The translations under genes were made by a program, and so were the position numbers. Positions 7,858 through 14,748 of a stretch of 64,000 bases of DNA are shown here, piece by piece. Location of the stretch: contig DATDOE010000090.1 of NCBI GenBank assembly GCA_035293405.1, positions 62,001 through 126,000 on the forward strand. The letters run 5' to 3'. The notes beneath the pieces were generated by a model that did not search any database, had not been told where the DNA came from, and saw only the letters and a program-made list of their open reading frames with translations. The first letter of the stretch is position 1. Every line of letters begins with the position of its first letter. Origin of the DNA: Gp6-AA40 sp035293405 (GTDB lineage: Bacteria; Acidobacteriota; Vicinamibacteria; Vicinamibacterales; UBA2999).

Positions 7858-8514
7858 ATGACACTCATTCCCACTCAGATCACGTTCCGCGGGCTCTCTC
7901 ATGACAGCGTCCTTGACGACGAGATCCGCGAGCACGTCTCGTGGCTGGAGCAGTTCTATGCGGGCATCGTCAGGTGCCGCGTACTCGTCGAGGTGCCCCA
8001 TCGCCATCGCCACGACGGCCGCCACTTCCACGTCCGCGTCGAGGTGACCGTTCCAGGAGGCGCCCCAATCGTGATCAGCCACGAGCCGTCGCTCCATGGC
8101 CGGTTGAAAGACGTCGAGGACGAGGCTCATCGCAAGGATGACGACATTGTGGGCGTCCATCGCTACGCCAGCGTGGCCATCAAGGAGGCGTTCGACGCCG
8201 CGAGGCGCCGTCTCGAGGACTTCGCGCGGGAGCAGCGTGGCACGGTCAAGGCGCACGAAGTCCCGACGCACGGCGAGGTCGCCGAGCTCTCGAAGGTGGA
8301 TGGCTACGGGTTCATCCAGGCGGGAGAACACCGCATCTACTTCAACCGCGCCAGCGTGCTGAACGATGCGTTCGACGCCCTCGCCGTCGGAGCAGCCGTG
8401 GCATTCGTCGAGGAGAAGGGCGAGAAAGGGCCGCAGGCCAGTTCGGTCCGCGTCCTCGGCAGACACCACTACTTGTCCGACGTAGCCTCGGCGCAGTCGG
8501 ACGGGGCGCCCTGA
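7858..8514 (+). CDS. Ribosome hibernation factor (HPF/RaiA-like) fused to a cold-shock domain
   Basis: 218 residues. The N-terminal ~110 residues resemble the S30AE ribosome-associated inhibitor fold (ITFRGLSHDSVLDDEIREHV, with a basic His/Arg-rich strand following). The C-terminal ~75 residues are a cold-shock nucleic-acid-binding domain (GEVAELSKVDGYGFI, IYFNRASV, GPQASSVRVL). In the family the first domain blocks the ribosomal A and P sites in resting cells. The cold-shock domain replaces the usual dimerising tail of long HPF. ATG 7858 is chosen because ACAGGAG lies 6 bases upstream. It is co-transcribed with prs. Confidence 0.85.
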   Translation: MTLIPTQITFRGLSHDSVLDDEIREHVSWLEQFYAGIVRCRVLVEVPHRHRHDGRHFHVRVEVTVPGGAPIVISHEPSLHGRLKDVEDEAHRKDDDIVGVHRYASVAIKEAFDAARRRLEDFAREQRGTVKAHEVPTHGEVAELSKVDGYGFIQAGEHRIYFNRASVLNDAFDALAVGAAVAFVEEKGEKGPQASSVRVLGRHHYLSDVASAQSDGAP

Positions 8515-8519
8515 GAGAA

Positions 8520-9596
8520 GTGATCACTCGTCTCGAGCGCATCGACACGCAGGTGGGACGCACCGGCGTGCTCACGCCGGTGGCGGTCCTGCGCCCGATT
8601 GACATTGGCGGCGTGACCATCACTCGGGCGACGCTGCATAACTGGCATGAGATCGCGCGACGCGGGCTGCGCGTCGGCGATACAGTGGAGGTGATTCGCG
8701 CGGGCGACGTCATTCCTGAAGTCATGGGCCGCGTCGCAGGCTCGAGGCGCCTGGGTGCGACGCCGCGTCCACCGGCCCGCTGCCCCGTCTGCCGCGCGCG
8801 GGTGATCGCGCGCGGACCATTCCGCGTATGCCCGAACACGCTTGGCTGCGCAGCACAGCGCGTACGGGCCATCCGGCATTTCGCCTCTCGCGCGGCGTTC
8901 GACATCGACGGCCTCGGCCCAAGCACGGTGAAGGGGCTCGTCAATGCCGGCCTGGTGCGATCCGTCGCCGACCTCTTCACGCTGACTGACGACGACCTCC
9001 GCACGTTGCCGCGGTTTGGTGCGGTTGCGGCGAACCGCTTGGCAGCGGCGATCACCTCGGCGCGTCGTATCGAGCTCGAACGATTTCTGTATGCCCTCGG
9101 GATTCCCAGCGTTGGTGCGGCGACGGCGGCCGTCGTGGCGGACACGTTCAAGACGCTGCATGCGGTGCGAACGGCGAGCGCGACCCGGCTCGCGGTGGTG
9201 CCCGGCGTCGGCGCTGCGGCCGGTCGCAGCATTGCCGGATTCTTCCGTCGGCCGGAGCATGGTGCCGTGATCGATGCGCTCATCCGCCATGGTGTCACGG
9301 TCGTACCATCTCAGCGGGGACGCCGTACCCGTGGCTCCGGCACGATCGTGTTCACCGGCGCGTTGCGCACGGTGTCGCGCGCTGACGCGATGCGGCTGGT
9401 CAGGCGGGCCGGCGAACGCACGGGAGATCGCGTGACACGCGCAACGACGCTCGTGGTCGTTGGCTCACGGCCGGGGGCCACGCTGCAACGCGCACGGCAG
9501 CTGGATGTGCCTGTCATGACCGAGCGGGAATTCGTCAGTCGCTACGGCAATCAACGATACCGGCCCTCACGCACGGGCCCTGGCATCGCCACATAA
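8520..9596 (+). CDS. LigA-like protein lacking the adenylation domain (OB, zinc finger, HhH, BRCT)
   Basis: 358 residues matching only the C-terminal two thirds of NAD-dependent DNA ligase. The OB-fold starts at once (QVGRTGVLTPVAVL, GDTVEVIRAGDVIPEV), followed by a four-cysteine zinc finger (CPVC and CPNTLGC), tandem helix-hairpin-helix repeats and a BRCT domain (TIVFTGALRTVSRADAM). The nucleotidyltransferase domain with the KxDG lysine is absent, so it cannot itself seal nicks. The gene begins with GTG 5 bases after the HPF-like gene, and the frame is clean over 1 kb, which argues for a working DNA-binding protein rather than debris. Its end overlaps the convergent BON gene by 30 bases. Confidence 0.8.
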   Translation: MITRLERIDTQVGRTGVLTPVAVLRPIDIGGVTITRATLHNWHEIARRGLRVGDTVEVIRAGDVIPEVMGRVAGSRRLGATPRPPARCPVCRARVIARGPFRVCPNTLGCAAQRVRAIRHFASRAAFDIDGLGPSTVKGLVNAGLVRSVADLFTLTDDDLRTLPRFGAVAANRLAAAITSARRIELERFLYALGIPSVGAATAAVVADTFKTLHAVRTASATRLAVVPGVGAAAGRSIAGFFRRPEHGAVIDALIRHGVTVVPSQRGRRTRGSGTIVFTGALRTVSRADAMRLVRRAGERTGDRVTRATTLVVVGSRPGATLQRARQLDVPVMTEREFVSRYGNQRYRPSRTGPGIAT

Positions 9597-10226
9597 CGCG
9601 CGATCGATCAACTCGAGGCCTGCAATGCTGGTTGCAGCCCTGGGCATCGGGTGCCGTCGGGACGACAGCGCCATCAATGCAAGCCCGGCAATGCCCGTGA
9701 TCAGACGCACCGTCGGCGTCCAGCGAAACGATCTCCCCTGCGACGGCGGAACCGCTCGCGGGCCCGGCCCCTGCAGCGCTGAGATGTGGGTGCCATCGCG
9801 GTGAGGCTCGAGTCGATTCTCGATCTCGGTGACACCGGCGACGTCGCCAACGCCTCTCAGCAACTGCTCGACCTCGGCCTCGAACACGTGCCCGCTCATG
9901 GTCACCTTGCCATGACTCGCCCTCACGTCGATGGCCCCGGGATGAGAGACAAGCCTTCCCAGCCTCGCACGCACACGCTCGGCGAGCACCTCGTCGGAGG
10001 GCGCAGGATCCTCGATTACGCGGTCGAGCGTGCGAGCAGCCAGACCGCTCAGGCGATGCTGCACGTCACGGGCGGTCATCTCCACAATCGCTTGCCCTCG
10101 GTGAGCGGCGTGCCTCGCCGCTTCTCCCACGCGCGCCCGGCGCCGTCGTCCTCGGCTCGGGTCCAGTAAGTACATGGCGCCGGCACCCAAGCCGGCACCG
10201 GCGAGTGCGATGGTTAGCTTGTTCAT
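9567..10226 (-). CDS. Membrane-anchored BON-domain protein
   Basis: 219 residues. It begins with a glycine/alanine-rich membrane segment (IALAGAGLGAGAMYLL) followed by the basic DPSRGRRRRARVGE stretch common in YtxH-like proteins. A single BON domain spans about 85-150 (GKVTMSGHVF), and a second hydrophobic stretch lies near 180-197. ATG 10226 has GGGAG upstream; the frame is open to 10466 but without a ribosome site. It is convergent with the ligase-like gene. A possible weak -24/-12 element (CGGCGCA-ACGC-AAGCA, minus strand, 10305-10320) lies upstream. Confidence 0.75.
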   Translation of the reverse strand: MNKLTIALAGAGLGAGAMYLLDPSRGRRRRARVGEAARHAAHRGQAIVEMTARDVQHRLSGLAARTLDRVIEDPAPSDEVLAERVRARLGRLVSHPGAIDVRASHGKVTMSGHVFEAEVEQLLRGVGDVAGVTEIENRLEPHRDGTHISALQGPGPRAVPPSQGRSFRWTPTVRLITGIAGLALMALSSRRHPMPRAATSIAGLELIDRALCGDARARA

Positions 10227-10397
10227 CTCGGGCTCCCTTCCAATCGCAGTGAGTGTTCGACACTGAAGACGCCACGGGGCGAGGAATTCAAATGGATCGC
10301 CCCCTGCTTGCGTTGCGCCGCCGACGGACCCACTCCGATCGACAGCACGACGGCGGCGGTCGTGCTCATGAGCCGTCGGGGTATTGGGTGCGGCATG

Positions 10398-10412
10398 GGC
10401 AAGAATCTCGCC
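10398..10412. promoter_or_regulatory. Possible single enhancer site
   Basis: GGGCAAGAATCTCGCC resembles one half of the paired sites and lies about 95 bp upstream of the promoter at 10503-10518. I cannot identify a clear second copy. GGCGAGGAATTCAAAT at 10278-10293 is another single match. Confidence 0.3.
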
Positions 10413-10502
10413 TGTCGTTCGCCTGAGCGTAAGTGGCAATCTTCGTGCCCGCACGAGGGCGAGCACTCAGGCGGCATCGTGCGAACGTCGATGCGCGACG
10501 AG

Positions 10503-10518
10503 CGGCACCGCAATTGCC
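10503..10518 (+). promoter_or_regulatory. Sigma-54 promoter of the small basic protein and PEGA gene
   Basis: CGGCACC-GCAA-TTGCC, GG at 10504-10505 and GC at 10516-10517. Predicted +1 is near 10529, 38 nt before ATG 10567. Confidence 0.8.
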
Positions 10519-10566
10519 TCTCGAACGAGCGTCGCCTGCATTCAGGAGCAACGAAAGGACGTCGCC

Positions 10567-10740
10567 ATGAAGCGTCGCGAAATCAAATTCGTCGCGGGCT
10601 CGCTGCAGTTGGCGCCTGACAGGATCGAGGCGGCCCGTCGGCTGCGGGAATCCGATGCCGGGCCTCGTGGGCGAACGAAGCCAGCCCGCGCCCAAGAGCG
10701 AAAGCCAGCCGCGCGCACCACTGTACGGAAATCGCGTTGA
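10567..10740 (+). CDS. Small basic protein, 57 residues, unknown function
   Basis: I do not recognise this protein. It begins MKRREIKFVAGSLQLAP and ends in an Arg/Lys/Ala-rich tail without cysteines or a membrane segment. The case for a real gene is a good sigma-54 promoter 38 nt upstream, GAAAGGA before the ATG, and a following secreted-protein gene 79 bp downstream. The basic tail would suit nucleic-acid binding, which is a guess. Confidence 0.6.
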   Translation: MKRREIKFVAGSLQLAPDRIEAARRLRESDAGPRGRTKPARAQERKPAARTTVRKSR

Positions 10741-10819
10741 TGCATGGCCGCTGCGCAATCTCCCGCAAGGAGCGCGAAAGAATCCCAGCTCGACAATCGC
10801 AGGCGTGAAAGGAACGCAT

Positions 10820-11656
10820 ATGTCTCATCTGGCCCGATTCGTTACGGTCACGTTATCTGCTCTGCTTCTTCTTGTGACTTTCCCAGGCATCGCCGACGCA
10901 CAGCGCCGGGCCGTGCCTCGCCACCCGTCTCACCCACAGCGCGCCGTGGTCGTGCGCGGGCAGGTCTTCATCGGCGGCTACTTCTATGACCCGTTCTTTG
11001 GACCGTATCCATGGTGGACTCGTACGGGATACCCGCAGTGGTACTTCCCGGTCTACGACAACCGCGCCGAGGTGCGCCTGCAGGTGCGGCCAGAGGAGGC
11101 GGAGGACGCAGCGGTTTATGTGGACGGTTTCTATGCCGGCATCGTGGACGACTTCAACGGCGTGTTCCAGTCGCTGCCCTTGACGCCAGGCGGACACACT
11201 GTCGTCCTGTATCTGGATGGGTATCGCACCGTGCGGCACAACTTCTACCTGAGTCCTGGTGCAAGCTTCAAGTTGCGCGCGACAATGGAGAGACTGCCCG
11301 CCGGTGAGACCAGCGAGATACCCGAGCTCGCGGCGCCCGCGCCCGCTCCGCCGGCCGGAACCTACCGAACGCCCGTGACGCCTCCCCGGACGCCGATGCC
11401 TCCTGCGGCGGGGGCCGCTCAAGCCGTTGGCTTCGGCACTCTGGACATCTTCGTGCAGCCGTCCAATTCCGATGTCACGATCGACGGCCAGCGATGGGCC
11501 ACCTCTGACGAAGGCCATTTCATGGTGCAGGTACCAGTCGGTAAGCACCGCGTCGAGGTCAAGAAACCGGGATACCGCCAGTTCATGACCGAGATCGAGG
11601 TGGAAGACGGCCAGACTGTTCCACTCAACGTAAGCCTGATGACGACCGCGTCCTGA
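10820..11656 (+). CDS. Secreted protein with two PEGA domains
   Basis: 278 residues. A clear signal peptide (SALLLLVTFPGIADA, cleavage about residue 27) is followed by a Tyr/Pro/Gly-rich linker, a first PEGA-type domain (VYVDGFYAGIVDDF ... GGHTVVLYLDGYRT), a Pro/Ala-rich spacer and a second PEGA domain (VTIDGQRWATSDEGHF ... GKHRVEVKKPGYRQF). PEGA domains are beta-sandwich surface modules without known catalysis. ATG 10820 has AAAGGAACGC upstream. A UAS-like sequence GCGAAAGAATCCC sits at 10780-10792, just before this gene. Confidence 0.8.
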   Translation: MSHLARFVTVTLSALLLLVTFPGIADAQRRAVPRHPSHPQRAVVVRGQVFIGGYFYDPFFGPYPWWTRTGYPQWYFPVYDNRAEVRLQVRPEEAEDAAVYVDGFYAGIVDDFNGVFQSLPLTPGGHTVVLYLDGYRTVRHNFYLSPGASFKLRATMERLPAGETSEIPELAAPAPAPPAGTYRTPVTPPRTPMPPAAGAAQAVGFGTLDIFVQPSNSDVTIDGQRWATSDEGHFMVQVPVGKHRVEVKKPGYRQFMTEIEVEDGQTVPLNVSLMTTAS

Positions 11657-11784
11657 GAACGGTCATCCTCAACCCGTCGTGGGCGAACCGCGCGCGAACA
11701 CCGAGTTCGCGCGCCATCGCTGCCAACGTGACAACCGCTCAATCGCGCGTCAAGTCTGATTTGGTACGCATTGCGAGAATCTAG

Positions 11785-11821
11785 CAGGAGATTTTCCGCA
11801 GCCATATGGGACATTCTCGAC
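11785..11821. promoter_or_regulatory. Tandem palindromic enhancer (UAS)
   Basis: GGAGATTTTCCGC (11787) and GGGACATTCTCGA (11808) start 21 bp apart. The nearer one is about 69 bp from the -24 position of the element at 11881-11896. Confidence 0.6.
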
Positions 11822-11843
11822 AGGCCATCAATGGCGAACGCGG

Positions 11844-12200
11844 ATGACATGGAATCTCACCAGTTCGCGCTCGATTCTCACAGCACGCTCTTTGCAGCAC
11901 TCGCAACAGGGGCTTCGATGGCGTCTCTTCATTCCCGTCCAGACGTGTCGCTGGGGAACCCCGACGCTGTTTCTCGGATGGCCGTTGTGGTACGAAGCAT
12001 CGCAACACGAGTGGAGCTGCACACGGGGCGACGCCGCGAGAATCCTCGTCGATCCAGCGATTTGTCGAACGTGCCCGCATTGGTCGCCGGCCGGGCACCA
12101 GGTGGAGCCACCACCTCCAGTGCGCGCATCTGACGAGCGCCGCCATCGGCGGATGCTCATGCCAGGAGCCGAGGCCGGGGTTGGCGCACCCACTTCGTGA
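11844..12200 (+). CDS. Possible small Trp/Cys-rich protein, start uncertain
   Basis: The frame reads RWRLFIPVQTC, FLGWPLWYEASQHEWSC and ICRTCPHWSP, an unusual density of Trp and Cys that looks protein-like and has normal third-position GC. I do not recognise a named family. No ATG follows the predicted transcription start at 11907 in this frame; ATG 11844 and TTG 11892 lie before it. An alternative frame has ATG 11918 behind AGGGG and would encode 71 low-complexity residues. A short deletion could have damaged the start of the Trp/Cys frame. Confidence 0.35.
   Translation: MTWNLTSSRSILTARSLQHSQQGLRWRLFIPVQTCRWGTPTLFLGWPLWYEASQHEWSCTRGDAARILVDPAICRTCPHWSPAGHQVEPPPPVRASDERRHRRMLMPGAEAGVGAPTS
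11881..11896 (+). promoter_or_regulatory. Variant sigma-54 promoter
   Basis: CAGCACG-CTCT-TTGCA matches the consensus except that the -24 GG is AG. Position relative to the UAS at 11785-11821 is as for other promoters. Predicted +1 is near 11907. Confidence 0.4.
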
Positions 12201-12512
12201 CTACGGCGCCCTGCCTTTCGTAACGGCCATCATGATGATCACTGCGGTTTGCCTGGCGCGTCCACTGTCTGACATTTGTCCGCCGTCGGCGCCGCTATAG
12301 GCTGGCCCCCCGGTCCGAACCCATTCGCGGATCCCCGTGCGTTTCAGCATTGCCCGTCTCCTCAGTGCGCGGCAGCTCTGGTTGCGGCCAGACGAGCGGG
12401 GGATATTGCGCAGGGGCGATTGCTGGACGGTCACCGCGCGTTGCTCCAGATGCGATTGAGATCACGCCGATTCGGCGTGGCGTTTGCTACTGCTCGTGTG
12501 GAGGACACCGTC

Positions 12513-12865
12513 ATGAATCCACGACGACTGTGCGTCTTTCTGCCCACGCTGTTCCTGACCACCGCGATCGTTACATCGGTCGCCGCGCAGCAGCACGTTC
12601 CACTGACCGATCAGCAAATCACATCGCAGGTCGAACATCGCCTCACCGATCAGGGCATTCGAGGCGTGAGCGTAAGTGTTCGCGATCGCACAGTGACGCT
12701 GAGCGGCACTACAAGGCGGAGGCGATGGTGAAGCGGGGGTCGCGTGTAGACGGCGTCCAGCAGGTGGTCGACAAGCTGGACACGCTTCCCGTCTCGGGGT
12801 TTGACGATCAGCTCAGGTACGCCGCGGCAGTTCGAATCTACAACGAGAGATCTTCGGCGTCTTGA
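12513..12865 (+). pseudogene. Exported single BON-domain protein, frameshifted
   Basis: The gene starts at ATG 12513 after GGAGG with a good signal peptide (LPTLFLTTAIVTSVAAQQ) and the first half of a BON domain (ITSQVEHRLTDQGIRGVSVSV, TVTLSGT). Near 12705 the frame moves. The second half (KAEAMVKRGSRVDGVQQVVD) continues in another frame and stops at 12865. About four or five residues that normally link the halves are also missing, so a small deletion is the likely cause. If read as is, the product ends at 12731 with TRRRRW. A sequencing error is possible. Confidence 0.6.
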
Positions 12866-13070
12866 GCGAGGAGAACACGCTCCGCGTCGAGCGATGACGA
12901 ACTCGACGCCATGTTCGGGAACCTGATAGGAGCCACCGTAGGCTGGGCGCCTTTCGGCCCGTCGAGGCTGCTGGCGAACGCCACGCGTGACCGCCCACTG
13001 ATTCTCTGACGGTTGAGCCTCGGTGGAGGGGAGCACGTGGCCAGCCGCTCACACCGCACGAAACAGGATC

Positions 13071-13104
13071 CCGACAATTCCCCGCACCTCGCAGAAATTT
13101 CCCC
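13071..13104. promoter_or_regulatory. Tandem palindromic enhancer (UAS)
   Basis: GACAATTCCCC (13073) and GAAATTTCCCC (13094) start 21 bp apart. The nearer core is centred about 60 bp from the GG of the promoter at 13157-13172. Confidence 0.7.
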
Positions 13105-13156
13105 ATCGTTGTTTCTCCTGACCTGGAGGAACAGAGCTTCCGACGCTGATCACGGC

Positions 13157-13172
13157 GGGCACGCATGTTGCC
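13157..13172 (+). promoter_or_regulatory. Sigma-54 promoter of the BON-Hsp20 operon
   Basis: GGGCACG-CATG-TTGCC, GG at 13158-13159 and GC at 13170-13171. Predicted +1 near 13183, 39 nt before ATG 13222. Confidence 0.85.
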
Positions 13173-13221
13173 ATGCAACGACGTGCAGTGCGCCCAATTC
13201 GCAAGTCGGGAGGGACAGATC

Positions 13222-13872
13222 ATGACTGACAGAGAACTTCAGGAACATATCCAGAACGCCCTGGACTGGGAGCCCAGCATCGACGCCGCGGACATTGGCG
13301 TCTCGGTAGACGCTGGCGTGGTAACCCTGCGCGGCGACGTCAAGACCTATTCGGAGAAGGCGACGGCCGAGCGCGTGGCACTCGGCGTGTACGGCGCCAA
13401 AGCCGTCGCCAACGACATCAACGTTCGCCTGCGCGACGGGCAACAGCGCAACGACACGGAAATCGCGCAGGCAGCCCTGTCGGCGCTGAAATGGAACACC
13501 ATGGTGCCCGACGAGAAACTCACCCTCACGGTGAGCAACGGCTGGGTGACGCTCAAAGGCAAGGTCGACTGGGAGTTCCAGCGAACGGCGGCCGCCAACG
13601 TCATTCGCGACCTGTCGGGTGTGCGTGGCGTGACGAACACCATCACGCTCGAGCCCCACGTCAAGGTGATGGACGTGAAGGCGAAGATCGAGTCGGCACT
13701 CAAACGAAGCGCGGAAGTGGACGCCCGCCGGATCAATGTCGCCGTCGCCGACGGGAAAGTCATCCTGTCCGGCAACGTGCATTCGTGGTTCGAGCGCAGC
13801 GAAGCCCGGCAGGCGGCCTGGGCGGCGCCTGGCGTGAAAGACGTCGAGGACCACATCGCGATCGTCCCATGA
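13222..13872 (+). CDS. Triple BON-domain protein (MTDRELQ subfamily)
   Basis: 216 residues, three BON domains with the repeating pattern G-V-V-T-L-R-G / G-W-V-T-L-K-G / G-K-V-I-L-S-G. It has no signal peptide. Its close paralogue is the minus-strand gene at 46302-46952; both begin MTDR and end in IVP or LVP rather than in the C-terminal cysteine of the other subfamily. ATG 13222 lies behind GGGAGGGA. The Hsp20-like gene follows 89 bp downstream, so both are probably made together from the sigma-54 promoter. Confidence 0.85.
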   Translation: MTDRELQEHIQNALDWEPSIDAADIGVSVDAGVVTLRGDVKTYSEKATAERVALGVYGAKAVANDINVRLRDGQQRNDTEIAQAALSALKWNTMVPDEKLTLTVSNGWVTLKGKVDWEFQRTAAANVIRDLSGVRGVTNTITLEPHVKVMDVKAKIESALKRSAEVDARRINVAVADGKVILSGNVHSWFERSEARQAAWAAPGVKDVEDHIAIVP

Positions 13873-13961
13873 CCCTGGCGGGCGATCCCGGCGGGCGCCG
13901 ACAGTGACCGGCTAACCCGTCCGGGATCGCCGCGGGCAATCGAGGCATCGAAGGAGCGGAC

Positions 13962-14438
13962 ATGAACATCAGATTTCGAACCGTCGATGGCGTTCTCGAT
14001 GAGATCGAGGCGATACAGCAACGCGTTGCCGAGCGGGCGCAGAAGATCTTTCGGGAGCGCGGCGGTGCGTTCGGTCACGCCATCGACGATTGGCTGAAAG
14101 CGGAACGCGACACCATCTGGCGGCCCGCTCTTGAAGTGCGACGAACGAAAGACGCGTTCATCATCGAGGCGGCCATCGCCGGCGTCGATCCCAAACAGTT
14201 CGATGTCCGCGTGACCGCGACGGAGCTCCTCCTCGCAGCGGACGTGCACCATTCGGATCGCGAGCAAGAGGGCGACGTTGTGCTGTGCGAATTCGTCAAC
14301 GGGCCGCTGTTCAGGAGCTACACGTTCCCAGAGCCGATTGATCCCTCACGCGTCCGGGCCGAGTACCGCAACGGCCTGCTGCGTGTCACCGCGCCACTGG
14401 CCCATCCGGCGACGAAGGTCACGATCGAGGCCGCATAG
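13962..14438 (+). CDS. Hsp20-family small heat-shock protein with DUF2934-like N-terminus
   Basis: 158 residues. The first ~50 residues (IQQRVAERAQKIFRERG, HAIDDWLKAERD) resemble the DUF2934 segment found in many stress-related proteins. The rest is an alpha-crystallin domain (ALEVRRTKDAFIIEAAIAGV, ELLLAADV, FRSYTFPEPIDPSRVRAEY, GLLRVTAPL). It lacks a clear I-X-I tail. It probably holds unfolding proteins in the cytoplasm. A second, more classical Hsp20 is at 17192. Confidence 0.8.
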   Translation: MNIRFRTVDGVLDEIEAIQQRVAERAQKIFRERGGAFGHAIDDWLKAERDTIWRPALEVRRTKDAFIIEAAIAGVDPKQFDVRVTATELLLAADVHHSDREQEGDVVLCEFVNGPLFRSYTFPEPIDPSRVRAEYRNGLLRVTAPLAHPATKVTIEAA

Positions 14439-14500
14439 GCGAAGGTGCAACCGATCACGCAGGCGCGGTGAACGCTCAAGCCCCTGCAGGAACATCAAGG

Positions 14501-14531
14501 GTGAAATTTCGCACCGGTTGGCGATTTTCCA
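14501..14531. promoter_or_regulatory. Tandem palindromic enhancer (UAS)
   Basis: GAAATTTCGCACC and GGCGATTTTCCAA lie about 20 bp apart, roughly 103 bp (centre to GG) upstream of the promoter at 14628-14643. Confidence 0.6.
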
Positions 14532-14627
14532 ATGTCCTCACGAGCGCGACTCTCGTCGCGCCCGTATCCCCTCTCACGTTCAACCCGAAATCGAGCGAGC
14601 CGCAAGAAGGCCCCCATCGCCTGGTGT

Positions 14628-14643
14628 GGGCACGCTCGTTGCC
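14628..14643 (+). promoter_or_regulatory. Sigma-54 promoter of the Clp ATPase gene
   Basis: GGGCACG-CTCG-TTGCC, GG at 14629-14630 and GC at 14641-14642. Predicted +1 near 14654, leader about 95 nt. Confidence 0.85.
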
Positions 14644-14748
14644 TAGACGGGTCGCATCGGTCGACGGGCGGCAGCACCATGGCGCACCCATAAGGGCAGC
14701 GACGCCTCTCTCCATCGACCGAAGGCGGGAAGACGAGGTGGGCCGTGT

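Larger units (their letters stand above)
11657..12512 (+). other. Region of uncertain coding content between the PEGA gene and a broken BON gene
   Basis: The stretch holds a clear enhancer pair (11785-11821), a near-consensus -24/-12 element (11881-11896) and one possible small cysteine- and tryptophan-rich protein (below). From 12200 to 12500 I see only GC-rich sequence with two -24/-12-like matches of wrong (11-bp) spacing. Confidence 0.4.

Noticed and set aside
8520..9596. Complete NAD-dependent DNA ligase
   Set aside because: The adenylation domain with the KxDG motif is absent and no upstream frame encodes it.
12380..12400. Sigma-54 promoter for the exported BON pseudogene
   Set aside because: GG and GC are 11 bases apart, which sigma-54 tolerates poorly, and there is no enhancer pair upstream.
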